Shown here: positions 10,619 to 23,013 of the stretch, piece by piece | Layout: the number at the start of each line of letters is the position of its first letter | Numbering within the stretch: position 1 is the first letter of the stretch | Assembly (NCBI GenBank): GCA_006384855.1 | Contig: VCJN01003051.1 | Coordinates: 62,001-126,000 of the forward strand | DNA length: 64,000 bases | Source: Tetraselmis striata | Taxonomy: Eukaryota > Chlorophyta > Chlorodendrophyceae > Chlorodendrales > Chlorodendraceae | Direction: 5' to 3' | Position numbers and translations under genes: made by a program | The notes under the pieces: generated by a model | Seen by the model: only the letters and a program-made list of their open reading frames with translations | Database searches by the model: none | Told to the model about the DNA's origin: nothing

Positions 10619-11864
10619 TACCGACCATACGCCGATACAGGTACCGTAGGCAGAGCGACTACGGGTACGGGTATCCCCATATTGATTTGGATTTCAAAGC
10701 GCAAGTAACAAGAAACTGCACGAGTAGCCGCTCAGTACAGAACTAGCGAGACGCGTACTGGCGATACTACCCGGTACCTGTTCTGACCGCCCGTAGAAGC
10801 CATGCGATACCCGGTACTTACGGTGGTGCAGGTGCCGTGTACCAGCACCCGCGTCGTTCTTATTGCTATCCGCTTCAGAGACGCGCGACTCCCCGAGCGC
10901 ACGGGCTCGTCACTGCTGGGGGCAGGGAACAACGCGTACACTGAACGACGTGCAAACCTCATTGCCTACGGCGAGGAGCGCACCTGCGGCCGCAGATCTC
11001 TGCCTTTCCCGGCGGCCAGCTGGATCTCCCCCTCGCCAGCCCGTATCAGTCAGTGTCCGTCTCCGGCTCCGCCCGCCCTCTACCCCCCAGCAGGTGCGGC
11101 AGCGGCCCGCCAAACCCCTGGTCGCACGCACCGTCCGGCGATCTCTGGCGCTAGCAGAGGGCGTGCCTCCAGCGAGGCGAGGAGGATTCTGGATGGGCGT
11201 GCTGACAGCATGTGCCCCGAAAACGACTCCTCGTCGGTGCCGGGCGCGGCGGGCCGTGAACCGGGCGGAAGTGGGGGCTCCGCTTAATTCACCCGCGATC
11301 GCCATGTGCCCGGGCGTTGCCCCCCCCCCCCCCCCCCCCCCCCCCACTCTCCCGGCGTTGTTTCTTCTAGCAGTAGCCCACGGCATATTTCACAAAAAAT
11401 GGCGGGCAAGTGGGTTGGCAACGGGGGCCCACCCAGCGCAGCACCAACAGTACATGAAAGGCGCTGCGCTGTGGCGAAACGCTCTGCTGTCATATCTCAT
11501 AAGGTTTTTTGGCGGCTGGCGCTAGCCGTGTTTCGCCACTGCGTATCTGCACCCCTATATCGACAACTCTGCATAGAGCTCAGCTGAATCAGTGAATTCC
11601 ACGCTCTTGGGTGCTTGTCCACCTCTGCGCCGATCCTCATGCCAAGCGGGGCTGTGGGGCAGGGAGACACAAACGGCAGCGCAGCAAAGGGGGGAGGCAG
11701 CGACGCAGACTGTCTATGCGGCTGCTCCTGCGTTGGCACTGACGAGCGTGTTTCCGCTTGGTCTCCCGTGGGCACTGCCAGGCGGTCGTTGGACTGGCAG
11801 AGGTGGGTGCGAGTGCTCGCTCGGCAGTCCAGTGAGACGTCGGTGGTACCAACAGTCAGTCACG
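10619..11864. other. Region upstream of CUL3
   Basis: Contains GGTACC-rich sequence (10620-10860), a long G/C-rich stretch with no supported gene, a 26-nt C run (11320-11345), and presumably the CUL3 promoter and leader. Long open frames at 10802-11525 overlap on both strands and have no family signature. Confidence 0.45.
11320..11345. repeat. Poly-C tract upstream of CUL3
   Basis: 26 consecutive C. Confidence 0.9.
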
Positions 11865-13993
11865 ATGCAGAAGAAAAAGCCCACGGTGAGGGCCCGGACG
11901 CACCAGCACTTGCCCTGGGCCACCTTCCAGCACCCTCTTCCTTATCTCTTTGATTGGCGCCTGGCGGGCATCTGACGCTGCCCCCTGTGGGGCTGCGCAG
12001 TTCCGCATCGAGCCGTTCCGGCACAAGCTGGAGATGGACCCCAACTACGCAGGCAATGCCTCCTCTCTCTGCGCGCGCAGCCGGCAGCCGCACACCCACC
12101 CCTCCCACCCACCCCCCTCGCGCATGGCCCACCGTCAGCACTGCCGCCGCCGCGTGACAATGACCGCCGCCGGATATGTGTGGATCTTGCAGACAAGACG
12201 TGGAAGGTGCTGGAGGACGCCATCCACGAGATCCACAACAAGAACGCCAGCGGGCTCAGCTTTGAGGAGCTGTACAGGTGTGAATGCAGCCGCCAATCCC
12301 CACTCAAAATTCGTCACATCTGCTATCTATGTCCATGGGCGCCCTCCGCGCCGTAAGGAGGTGTGTGCTTGAGAATGTTGAGGGTCATCTGATGCCCCCT
12401 GTCTTGAGGCTGTACCAATTTCCGTGGGGGCGAGAGAGAGAGAGAGAGAGGGACCTTACATTGAGATGTAGGCAATTAGAGGGCATCACTTCATCCCGAT
12501 CGGGTAAGCAGCTACAGCCCTACGCGGAGTGTGTACACAAGTTTGGCACCACAGACAGTGTCATGTGGCAGGTACTCAGGGAAACGCGGAAGCCGGTGTG
12601 CTGTGCTTGGCAGACGCATCGCGCTTTGAAAACATGGGGCTCTGTGGATCTTATTGCCGAACTTGGACGAGCTCAGTTGTCCATCTCCCGCATCCGCACT
12701 CTCCGTGACTCACCATTGCCGCCATCATATAACTCCCCTGCGTCCTGGGTCGGTGTTTCCGCCGGTATTAGTTCGTCTAAATTGCGACTGGAAAACGTGG
12801 ACACTCTCTTACTGGTGAATTTCTTCGCAGCCTTCCGGCACCGGTAGCCTTCGGTGCGTCAGGACAAGCGCAAGTGCTTGCTGGTACGCGTTACTGGCAC
12901 CCCGCTAAGCTCGTTGACACCACCCACTCGCCCACATAATCCTTGAATTCGGTGTTTCAGGATAGCAAGGGACCGCCTTCTTATTTATTCTCACATTCGC
13001 TGATAGTTTCGGCTCCCATGGCGACAATGCCATTTCGACTCGCGTTGCCGTAATTCCTCAGGCGGTAGAAAGCGGCCATGTACTTGTCACTTGATAAATA
13101 TAACAGAGCCAATTCCGCCAAAGAGCCCCATTGGCAAACACGGCAAACAACCGATACACAACGGCGTCCGCACGGTTGCCTCAAGAGGCCACCGCGGAGG
13201 TGCCGGAGGGCGTTACTGTTGCCAGTTTTGAAGGCCCCTGTGTGGCGGAGAGGTGGACGTTGTCATCACCATTAGTTCTAGAGCGGCATAGTTTGGGCAT
13301 CTGACCCTGACTCCCAGCCAATTCAACATTGATTTGGTCGGCTTGTCTGTCCGCGAGTTTGTCACCCCCAACACTGCTCTGGCAACCGACTCTGCCCATG
13401 AACCCGCCCACACGCATCAGCGCTTATGGGGTGGCCTTGCTGGGGTGCAGGAGCGCGTACAACATGGTGCTGCACAAGTTCGGGGACCGCCTGTACAGCG
13501 GCCTGGTGTCCACCATCACGGGGCACCTGCACAAGATCGCCGCGGAGGTCGACGCCTCCCAGGACGAGCAGTTCCTGGCGGAGCTCAACCAGCGCTGGAA
13601 CGACCACAACAAGTCGATGCAGATGATCCGGGACATCCTGATGGTGCGCTGGCGCCCCCGCCCCCGCACGCAGCGCTGACCCTGCGCCCCTCTCCGTGTG
13701 TGAGACATGCTTGCCCGGACGCAGCCGGAGCCTGAGGGGGCTCCTTTGACAGGCAGAGTGACCGATGTGTGCTACCCGCAATTCACATACAGAAATACAC
13801 ACATATATACATACATATAAAGGGGCGCTGACGCAACTATCTTACGCCCTAGTTACAAGCTTCAACTTCGGTGTGCATGTAGCCTATGATATAGCGCTTT
13901 CGCTGTAGATTCGCCATAATTTCATCTACTTTTCACCTCTGGCAGGCAGGGTAGGTTCTTTGTTTCAGTATTTCCATTCACGCATCGGCTCGT

Positions 13994-14042
<49 letters not shown>

Positions 14043-14076
14043 TCTGTCTATCTCTATATATCTATATACATATATG

Positions 14077-14107
<31 letters not shown>

Positions 14108-17100
14108 GTGGGGGGGGGGGGGGGGGGGGGGCAAACATGTATCTCTGGATGGTTTCAGGGCGGCGCCTCATCCAGATAGGGTATCCAGCTTGGAGCCTTT
14201 CTTGAGGACGAAACAGTTCATGTATGCGCCCTGACACGTACTGGAACACAAAAGGCTGTCCGGTATGGACGTAGGGCTTGCCTGATATGGCAATGTTAGG
14301 GTCACGATTGGGGTTGAGGGTTAGGGCTTGTAGGTCTTGCCTGCCAACATGAGGTTTTGGTACCAATGCGTATGCAATCAGCGGTGATTTTCCCAGACGT
14401 CGTATTTGTAGATGGGGGTTGCAATTCAGTGTCGCCAGCTGAGCCATGGAGCCCCGACATTTGCGGGATTCAGCTTGGACTGACAAACCTCAAAAGTTTC
14501 CACAGCCGAATTCCACCTTTGGACTTTTGATGGAATTACGCCTGGGCTACTCCAATAACGCAATCATCGCAGCGGTGCCCACGGCGCCACAAGGGGCCTG
14601 CAACGGAGTGCTCCAGGCCCGCTTCCACCTGAATATCGGCTGACTCGGATACACACACGGAACATAGCGCACCACAACGTTTTATCGGGCTCGCGGGCCC
14701 TTACAGCGATTACACGTATCGCAGAGTCGAGTCGGAGCTATAACGATGTTCATTTAACGTATTCTGATAGACTTTCTGAGAAATTAGTTGTTATATCTCT
14801 TTGCGCCCCGGGGGAAGAGGGGAGGAGGGGGTGGGGGGGGGTAAACAATGATACTCAGCGAACCCAAAAGAGCGGTAAATGTACATTAATTCAGACATAC
14901 GAAAAGTCGACAGCCCAGGGACAGTGCCACCCTAGTATAGAGGGCCTGCGCCATGCACCCAATGCTCGGAAACCCTGAGCCCTGTTCACCCACTGGTAGA
15001 CTGATGTGGATGATGACCCGCCCCCGCCCCCGCAGTACATGGACCGCACCTACGTGCAGCAGCAGCGCAAGGTGCACGTCCACCAGCTGGGGCTGGACCT
15101 GTGGCGCGACCACGTGGTGCGGCACGTGTCCATCAGCGCGCGGCTGAAGGGCATCTTGCTGGACTTTGTGAAGCGCGAGCGCAGCGGCGAGCTCATTGAC
15201 AAGCAGCTGATGCGGGCGACGACCAAGGTGCCGCCCTGCGTCGGATTTTGAACCCTGATAAACCCTGCACGGCATGTCCACCCAAGCGAGCATTTTTTAG
15301 GGTTTCAGGCATTTTGTGGCCTGCAGACCTGCCCCAGAGCATTAAAGACTCAAGACCCAAAAACCCTAACCTGACGCGGTGTCGCCTTATGCGCCCCCAT
15401 CCAGATGCTGGTGGACCTCGGGCACCGGGTGTACGTGGACGACTTTGAGGTCCACTTCCTTGCGGCTGCCTCGGACTTCTACAAGGTGACAGGGCGGCTT
15501 GCGGGCGGCTGCGGTGCATGTTTTGCGGCCCAGCCCAGTCGAACCAATAACACCGCGTTCAACTTCCTATCTACACATAGTTTACATAGGTTGTTCTAGA
15601 CAGCATATGTATATACGTACGTATGTATGTATGTATATGTGTGTATGTGTATGTGTGGGTGCGGGCGCACCTGGAAGAGCCCTTATTGTAAGCCTCAACA
15701 TGGGCTTGCATGCTACGTATGAGAACACTCATAGTATTGTCTGGCAGGCAGAGCGGGATCGCATCCGCAGCATTCTGATCACCGCGTATGAACTCGTAAT
15801 CGACCCCAAAACCTACATGTGTATGGAAATATATCAGAAAACGTCACCACACCTCAGCAACTCGGCTTTGATGATGCAGCACAATGCATTACTCTTTGAA
15901 ACCATGAACCCAATTCAATGATACGGGTGTATGGAGACCCGTGCGTCGAGGGCCGACCGGAACCCAATAACCCTCACACCCAAACTCCCCACAGCCGACC
16001 CCCTAAACCCTGCAAGTTGTTTGTTAAACCCTGAAGCAACATCTGAGCATACACCCCAAGGCTCACACATCACACAGGCCGATCTGTGGGTGCACATGGG
16101 GGGCAACATATGAACCGCACGAAAGTGGCCCTGCGGGCACCCTGCTGCTGCGCGTCGGTGTACTGACAGCCTCGCGGGCTGGTGGCAGGTCGAGGCCCAC
16201 GAGTACCTCAGCACGAGCGACTGCCCGGAGTACCTGCGCAAGGCAGAGAAGCGCCTGGCGGAGGAGAGCGAGCGGGTGTCGGCGTACCTGGACTCGTCCA
16301 CGGAGGCGAAGATCACCGCGGTGGTGGAGACGGAGCTCATCAGTAACCAGGCACCCCCCCCCCCCCCCCCCCCCCCCCGGGGTTTGGCCACTTCCTGAAT
16401 GCAGCCTCATTCATTTGTCAAGCTTATTTTGGTATCATATTTTATGTTGTATATCTTATATTATGTACTACATCCTTAATATGCACTGTATCCTTACGTT
16501 GGGATAGCATTTTATATTGGTATTATATCATATTTTTATTTACATTGTATTATATTGTATGCTGCTGTTACATTACAGTATAATGGTAGTATCTTTTATT
16601 GGTATTGCTCCATTGGTCAAGCGTTCATTTTGACCGGACCAGTGGCTTTGTCGCTCCAGATGAAGGTGCTAGTGGAGATGGAGAACTCGGGCCTGGTGGC
16701 GCTGCTGCGCGACGACAAGTACGAAGACCTGGCCCGCATGTACACGCTGTTCAAGCGCGAGCACGTGCGCGACGGCCTCAAGTCGGTGCGCGAGATGACG
16801 GGCAACTTCATCAAGGACACCGGCAAGCAGCTTGTGATGGAGCCCGAGAGGCAGAAGGACCCCGTGGAGTTTGTGCAGCACCTGCTGGAGCTGAAGGACA
16901 AGTTTGACAAGGTCATCCTCAACAGCTTCTGCTCGGACAAGCTGTTCCATAACACACTGAACCAGGTGCGCTGCCCCCCCGGTCAAAAGCTCCGCCTTCT
17001 CTAATGGCGCCGGGCTGTGTCGTAAATGATCATTGTTTGGATCACGGGCTGGAGACGTCCGCTGACTGCGTGGTGTTTGCCACTCGCCAGGCGTTCGAGA

Positions 17101-20100
17101 CATTCATCAACCTCAACCCGCGGTCTCCGGAGTTCATATCACTGTTCATGGATGACAAGCTGCGCCGAGGCTTGAAGGTCCGCCCTCCACCCCCCCTCCC
17201 CCGTTGATCTCACGGCCATCCTACACTAGAATGCGATCCTTCATCTGTGGATGCTCAGATCGCGAATTTGACCAATGAGGCGAATACATCCTATACTATT
17301 CTCAAATTGCTATCTGCGAACGGGTCATGTGATCTGTGTCGCGGCCCACTGTCGGGTCATACGGGAGTCGCGAGAATCAGAGCGCCGGCATCATGCCGCG
17401 ACCAGCTGCCAGGCATACCCGGACGCCCGCCACAGCAGCCGCCACACCCGCTTGCGACCGTGTCCCGTGGGGCAACGCCGTGCACGGCAGCCTAGCGCAC
17501 GCGCGTGCTGGTGCGATGGCCGCCAGTGCCGCACGGCCCGCGCGCTGACCGGCTACCGCCTCACGCTCGGCGCTCGCTGACCGGCAACCACGACAACATA
17601 CGCGGAACATCTATAAACGATCGGCCAACCCCGCACGTTGCTCGTGCGTCTAGCTCGCGTTGGATAGTTGGTTAGGTGGGCGATGGTCTGAGAGCCGGGC
17701 GGCGTGAGGCTGGAGAGGGATGCCATGGCGGCGAGCTGCCCCGGCTGGCAGCTGCGAGTCATCGCACCCGCGGAGCGGCGACCGTTACGCCCAGGCCCGC
17801 CACAGCCGTGCGATGGGCCAGGGTTCCTCTTAAGCCGTCCGTGGCGGTCGTTAACTCGATCAGTGCAGAGGGTCTTGCGATCTGCGCACCTATTTGTGCT
17901 CCAGGAGTCTCTTTTACACAGATGCGCACCTATCTGTGTATTCGCAGATCGCTCCTCAGTGTGCACAGATCGTGAGATGATACGGTAGCCGTAGATCTTG
18001 AATATTTCTGTTTTAATGACATCGAACGGCCTCGCCGCATTTGAACCGGTACGGTCACGGGGGCTCAGATCACAGATTGCAGATCGCTATTCTAGTATAG
18101 GATGATGGTGGTGGTTCAAGTATTCCTTTTTTGAACATTGTTCAGTGTGTTTTTGACATTCCTTTCTTGATTTTTCTTTTCTTGAATACTTTAGAATTCC
18201 TTGCTTGAGCATGGCGTGACGCTGACCCTGACACGACATGGCCAGTGGCTAACGTCCACCCCCGCCCCTGCCTGCCCCTCCTGTCCCCCCAACCCGCTCC
18301 AGGGGATGACGGAGGATGACGTGGAGGTCGTCCTGGACAAGGTGATGATGCTGTTCCGGTACCTACAAGAGAAGGACATTTTTGAGAAGTACTACAAGCA
18401 GCACCTCGCCAAGCGCCTGCTGTCGGGCCGCACGGCGTCGGACGACGCGGAGCGCCTGCTGCTGGTGAAGCTCAAGACGGAGTGCGGCTACCAGTTCACG
18501 AGCAAGCTGGAGAGCATGTTCACGGACATCAAGACCAGCCGGGACACCATGCTGGACTACAAGAAGCAGGCGGGCAAGTCGCTCGACGCCAACGGCATCG
18601 ACCTGTCTGTGCAGGTGCTGACCACCGGGTCGTGGCCGACCCAGCTGGGCTGCAAGTGCAACCTGCCGGCGGAGCTGGAGGAGTGCTGCGAGCACTTTAA
18701 GAAGTTCTATCTGTCGGCCCACTCGGGGCGGAAGCTCAGCTGGCAGACCAACATGGGGACGGCGGACGTCAAGGCCACGTTTGGGGAGAAGAAGCACGAG
18801 CTCAGCGTGTCCACGTACCAGATGTGCATCCTGGTGCTGTTCAACGACACCGACTCCATGTCGTACCGGGACATCCAGCAGGCGAGCCCCCCCCCCCCCC
18901 CCCCCCCCCCCCCTCTTCATCCCTTGCCTCCCCTTGCCCCCGCCCCTCTTGCCCCCCGATCCACTGCCCCCACAATCGCCCAGGGCTGGCCCTACGTGGC
19001 ATGTCCTCCCTGTCGGCTTGTCTAATTCGCTGGCCCTGAAATCGCGCGGATAACTCGGATGTGACTGTGTGCTTGATTCTGATGTGTTTTGCGGGTTGTC
19101 CTCTTCGCGTTGGTGGTGGTGGTTGGGGGGGGGGGGGGGGGGGGGCGGCATGCCGATTATGCATGAACCGGAGTGAATGCCTGCGGCCCTTACACTCATT
19201 ACCACCGACTCCAATTCACCCTGATGTGGTAGCAAATACCGGCACAATGGCCCAACACGCCGGCGGCATGCAATGATGACGTAAAAACGGCCCACTTCCA
19301 AGTGTGTTGGCACGGCCCCGCAGTCTTGAATTTGATCTATTTGTGCAAATATCTTTTCCCAATTGCCGAAGACACCATAGACCAACATGATCCACCTCCC
19401 TTAGCCGCTTTTCCAGTACGCACTCTAAGCAAAGGCCTAATGTGAGGAGGTCACATGTGACCTGTAGCTTCAATAGACATCACCAGTACTGAATAGCTTT
19501 ACACCGCTTTATTCACGTAGAGAGTATGACGAGTGTATGACGAGTTTTGGCAAACTTCCATTCCCAGTTTATTTATTCGGCGGAACTCAATTTTAAGTAC
19601 GCAGATTCGTTGTTACCCGGGCAGGATGACGGTCTCAGGCAGTCGGTAGCGTTGAATCCGCAGTCATTTACACCCAAGAGCCGGGCAGTGGTTTTGCCAT
19701 TCAGAGATGGAGGCCGCGTCTGACGCGCACCCCGCGTCCGCTTGTGGCAACAGGCCACAGAGATCCCGCCGGCGGACTTGAAGCGCAACCTGCAGTCCCT
19801 GGCGCTGGTGAAGGGGAAGAATGTGCTGCGGAAGGAGCCCATGGGGCGCGAGATCGGGGACGGCGACGTGTTTTCCTTCAACGACGCCTTTTCGTCCAAG
19901 TTTTACAAGGTGAAGGTCGGGACGGTGGCGGCGCAGAAGGAGTCGGAACCGGAGAAGCAGGAGACCAGGCAGAAGGTGGAGGAGGACCGGAAGCCGCAGA
20001 TCGAGGCCGCGATCGTGCGCATCATGAAGGCCCGGCGGGTGCTGGACCACAACTCCATCATCAGCGAGGTCACGCGGCAGCTCTCGCCGCGCTTCCTGCC

Positions 20101-20200
20101 CAACCCGGCACTGATAAAGAAGCGGATAGAGAGCCTGATAGAGCGGGAGTTCCTGGAGCGGGACCAGACGGACCGGAAGCTATATCGCTACCTGGCCTGA
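11865..20200 (+). CDS. CUL3: Cullin-3, scaffold of BTB-type E3 ubiquitin ligases
   Basis: Scaffold that joins BTB substrate adaptors at its N-terminus and RBX1-E2 at its C-terminus. Eleven exons: 11865-11885, 12001-12052, 12193-12277, 13451-13643, 15036-15227, 15405-15485, 16189-16350, 16660-16965, 17091-17177, 18303-18881, 19754-20200. The product is 734 aa, matching plant CUL3 (~732) from start to stop. Landmarks: [19 protein letters not shown] (adaptor side), [49 protein letters not shown], and the C-terminal neddylation segment [18 protein letters not shown] with the acceptor Lys in RIMK. It ends DRKLYRYLA. Intron phases are 0,1,2,0,0,0,0,0,0,0. Introns 2, 7 and 10 need GC donors. Introns are long and hold microsatellites, telomere-like motifs, C/G runs and a TIR element. 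The 21-nt first exon (MQKKKPT) is the least certain part. Confidence 0.95.
12431..12451. repeat. (GA)n microsatellite in CUL3 intron 3
   Basis: About 10 GA units. Confidence 0.9.
13994..14131. repeat. Compound microsatellite in CUL3 intron 4
   Basis: (CA)n at 13994-14038, TA-rich steps, (GA)n at about 14086-14107, then 22 G (14110-14131). All are within the intron between 13643 and 15036. Confidence 0.95.
15245..16045. repeat. Degenerate telomere-like motifs in CUL3 introns 5 and 6
   Basis: Repeated ACCCTGA, ACCCTAA and TTTAGGG words occur at about 15250-15262, 15295-15305, 15358-15370 and 15960-16035. Similar words lie in intron 4 near 14295-14330. They resemble plant-type telomere heptamers but are interspersed, not a clean array. 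Confidence 0.5.
16351..16378. repeat. GC donor followed by poly-C, CUL3 intron 7
   Basis: Exon 7 ends AACCAG at 16350. The intron begins GCA and is then 25 C (16354-16378). Homology ([17 protein letters not shown]) fixes the junction. Confidence 0.85.
17224..18097. mobile_element. TIR element (MITE-like) in CUL3 intron 9
   Basis: The left end CACTAGAATGCGATC and the reverse complement of the right end TACTAGAATAGCGATC form imperfect terminal inverted repeats of about 40 bp (with ATCTGTG and CTCAGAT matching further in). TA lies on both outer sides (17222-17223, 18098-18099), which would be a TA target duplication. About 874 bp with no transposase frame. Assignment to a superfamily is open. 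Confidence 0.6.
18882..18913. repeat. GC donor followed by poly-C, CUL3 intron 10
   Basis: Exon 10 ends CAGCAG at 18881. The intron starts GCGAG followed by 27 C (18887-18913). The same intron also holds a G run at about 19123-19145. Confidence 0.85.
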
Positions 20201-20277
20201 GCGCGGCTGGGTGGGACGGCTCCAACAGTTCTATATTGTCCTGTAGAGCTGACGGGCCGGTCAATGAACACACCACA

Positions 20278-20282
20278 TGTAA
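20278..20282 (+). terminator. Probable TGTAA poly(A) signal of CUL3
   Basis: TGTAA 78 nt after the CUL3 stop. Confidence 0.55.
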
Positions 20283-21479
20283 AGGGTGCAAGGCGCGCGG
20301 GCTTTGCATTATTGCTCCTGATGAAGAAATCGCCTGGTGTTAGCTGTTGCTAGAGGCTAAACACAGGCAGCAGCTACGTATAGGGGGCCAGATTAATTAC
20401 CTGGCAATGGATGTGTGAGGTTTGTCGCATCATGGTAGAACTAAGCGTGCTAAATTGTGGCAGCTGACGGTGAGTAGCTACTGTATCGAGCACAAGGCGC
20501 GAGTATGGGTGACGCCTACCTTCACCGGTAGTATCCTTAGTCTGATCGGCATAACAAAAAAACCATTATATCATACGACTGCTAGCTGCGAGGTGCACTC
20601 GTACCGTATTAATTTTTTGGCGGGGTCTTCGCGTGCATCGCGACGGTATGAAGCAGCACAACTTTTGTGGAACTGTGTATGCCAGTAGGAGAACCGCCGC
20701 CGCGCGCGCCCCGCGCCCCGCTAGCGCCACAATCTTAAAAAGCGACGACTACTGCTGCCACCAATATACATATATACATATATATTGTGGATATACACGG
20801 ATACAGTCCCCCGCCGCCAAAGCAGATGTGGGCGGATGAGCCGCTGTGGCTAGGTCACCCCTAGCTATATGGCGGAGACATGATCCGCCACATGGTGAGA
20901 TAATGAGAGTGAGGTCTGCAGCTGCAGCGTGTGACTGAGGGCGACAGACCGCCGCACGCTGTTTCGATGTTTTGGACCTAGTTTCGGAGAAAGTAGACAT
21001 GTTTGGCGACACTAGAGCATGCCAGCACCGGCAGATGCTCACTTCCAAGTGCAGCACAATGCCATTGCAGATGCATAGTATTTCACAGAGACATCGGGTG
21101 TCCGCGTGCGCCGGGAGGTGGATGGCATGTTTCAACGGACGGTGCCGGCAGACATGATCGTGTCGCGGAATGAGCTTGAGCTGATCCCGGATAACTGTCT
21201 AATTGATGTGCATGCAGCACAAGGGCCTGGCGGTGAGCTTGATGCCGGCAATAATAACATGCCAAGAAAAGTCATGCCAATGATGGGAGTTTTTATGTGG
21301 GTAAGGGCATGTTCTACTATATTACTGTCAGACCTAATAAGAGATAGTCGGGGGGGGGGGGGGGGGGGGGGCTATAAAACATAACAATAAATCGGAACTG
21401 CCTTACTAGGGAGAAGCCCAGCTCGGTGTTATGGAAAATCCATAGCCCACCGTGGTAACGTTTACGCGCCGCCCTTTTG
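20283..21479. other. Spacer between CUL3 and the first LINE fragment
   Basis: No gene recognised. Includes a TA-rich microsatellite near 20764-20800 and a 22-nt G run (21350-21371). Confidence 0.45.
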
Positions 21480-21730
21480 CGACTACATGCCGCAATGTTG
21501 TCCGGGGGAAGATTGCCCGTAGCAGCACTTCGCCATGACGACGCTGTTGGTATCACGTGCTCGTTCGATAACGTGCATGCCATGTTCGCCAACTTCTCGC
21601 AATATGGGCGGAGGACATTTTTATGGGGTTTGGGGTACTTACTTCAGTGTGGGGTGATGGCATTAGGCCGCTATTCCGACGAGACCGTGTGTTGCGAACA
21701 AACTGCCCGATGACAGCTTGCGGGCGGGCG

Positions 21731-21771
21731 GGGGGGGGGCGGGGGGAGGGGGGGGGGGGGGGGGGGGGGGG
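21731..21771. repeat. G-rich expansion in LINE copy A
   Basis: Interrupted then pure G run; the homologous place in copy B is CTTGGGGGGGAAC. Confidence 0.85.
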
Positions 21772-21981
21772 TAACGTACCGGTTGTGAATCAATATAGAT
21801 ATTTGGGTTCGGTCATCAAGTCGGATTTAGGTATGCGGCACATAGTAGACGACCTGGTTAAGAATAAGGGTAAACGAGCCATTGAGGCGCTCGATTCGGT
21901 ATTAGTCGGTGGACGGGACTTAATTCCCATTAATGTGCGTGTGTCTGTCTTTAAAACACGTATACTACCGATTCTAACTTA

Positions 21982-23013
21982 GGCTCATCTTCCGAATTAA
22001 TTTCATGGTTTAGCTGCTGATTTCCTGAAAAATCACAGCGGGAGGGGGGACTTGTGTTCATTCAGGGAACTTGTTCGGTGAACGAAACAGTACATAAAGC
22101 GCGAGCTCACAACAACAGATGAGTTAGCGTGCGACCGCGCGCCCTTGCGCGCCGCCACGCACGCTACTGTGAACGCCCCTCTCGGCAAGCAAGGCCGTCG
22201 TGTTTGTCCTGACTCCCAATTGGCTCATTTCCCACATCCCGTTCGATTTGCTCAAGCGTTGCCTGAAAGTGTTGAGCAGGCACGAACACGTCAAGATGCG
22301 GCAATCCGCTGACGAGGTTGCTTAGGCTCGGCTGCGTTAAGACACACCATCTCGTGATGACACGTTCCGGCTCGAAAAAGCGTACAGTTGTAGGCGCAGA
22401 TGGGGCAGTCGTTGAGAACTGCGACAACCGTGTCGTGCGAAGCCGCATTGCAGCTCAGCTTTTAGGACTACTTCCGGTTCAACGTGATATCGACTGAGGC
22501 TCCGCCGGATGAGGCAGAGGCCGCAGCTGCCCGCAGCTAGAACAACGCGTTCAATCGTCTGTTGTCGGCGGCCAGTTCGCGAACCTTGTTGCCGAACAGT
22601 AAGTACTACCGCGCGATCAGCATGACTGCGAACCACCACTTGTACAATGCCATATTCGACTGGATACGGCGCCACAATGCGGGGTGAAAGTCCAACCAGG
22701 CCCGGACCAAGGGGGCACAGTTCGTTGCGGGTCTGAGACCGGGAGGGTATGTAAGGAGCGTAGCCACACCAACCTGTAATAATTGTGGTTTACATGCTTT
22801 GCACGCTATATGGTCGATTCTCATTGCACTACATCACTCCTATATCACTTGCAGCAATGCGCAGGAGGCATCAACAAAGGGAAACCTTCTTGCATGTTGT
22901 CCCAGGGCAGTACTTTACACAATACTGGGCTTCCCTGACAAGCAAAGTGTGCAAGCCGCCAAATCAAAGGGAGGGGACAACTGAACTAACCAGAAAATTA
23001 ATTCGGAAGAGCC
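21982..23013. mobile_element. 1,032-bp TIR element (PIF/Harbinger-like) inserted in LINE copy A
   Basis: Ends GGCTCATCTTCCGAATTAAT... and, as reverse complement, GGCTCTTCCGAATTAATTTT, so the TIRs are ~20 bp with a 2-nt indel. TTA occurs on both sides (21979-21981 and 23014-23016). Removing the element plus one TTA restores the LINE frame as ILTYGCEVWG. The paralogous LINE copy B has the uninterrupted site (TTCTAACTTACGGG as reverse complement of about 45097-45110). A 3-bp TTA/TAA duplication is the hallmark of PIF/Harbinger. Internal frames (22164-22448 minus and others) show no recognised transposase, so it is likely non-autonomous. Confidence 0.85.

Noticed and set aside
10802..11525. Long overlapping ORFs on both strands upstream of CUL3
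   Set aside because: G/C-rich shadow frames crossing a C run; no domain, no splice structure and no similarity recognised.
16339..16350. A GT donor at CA|GTAACC in CUL3 exon 7 instead of the GC donor
   Set aside because: It would remove the conserved Asn-Gln and break the frame with exon 8; the GC donor gives an exact family-length join.
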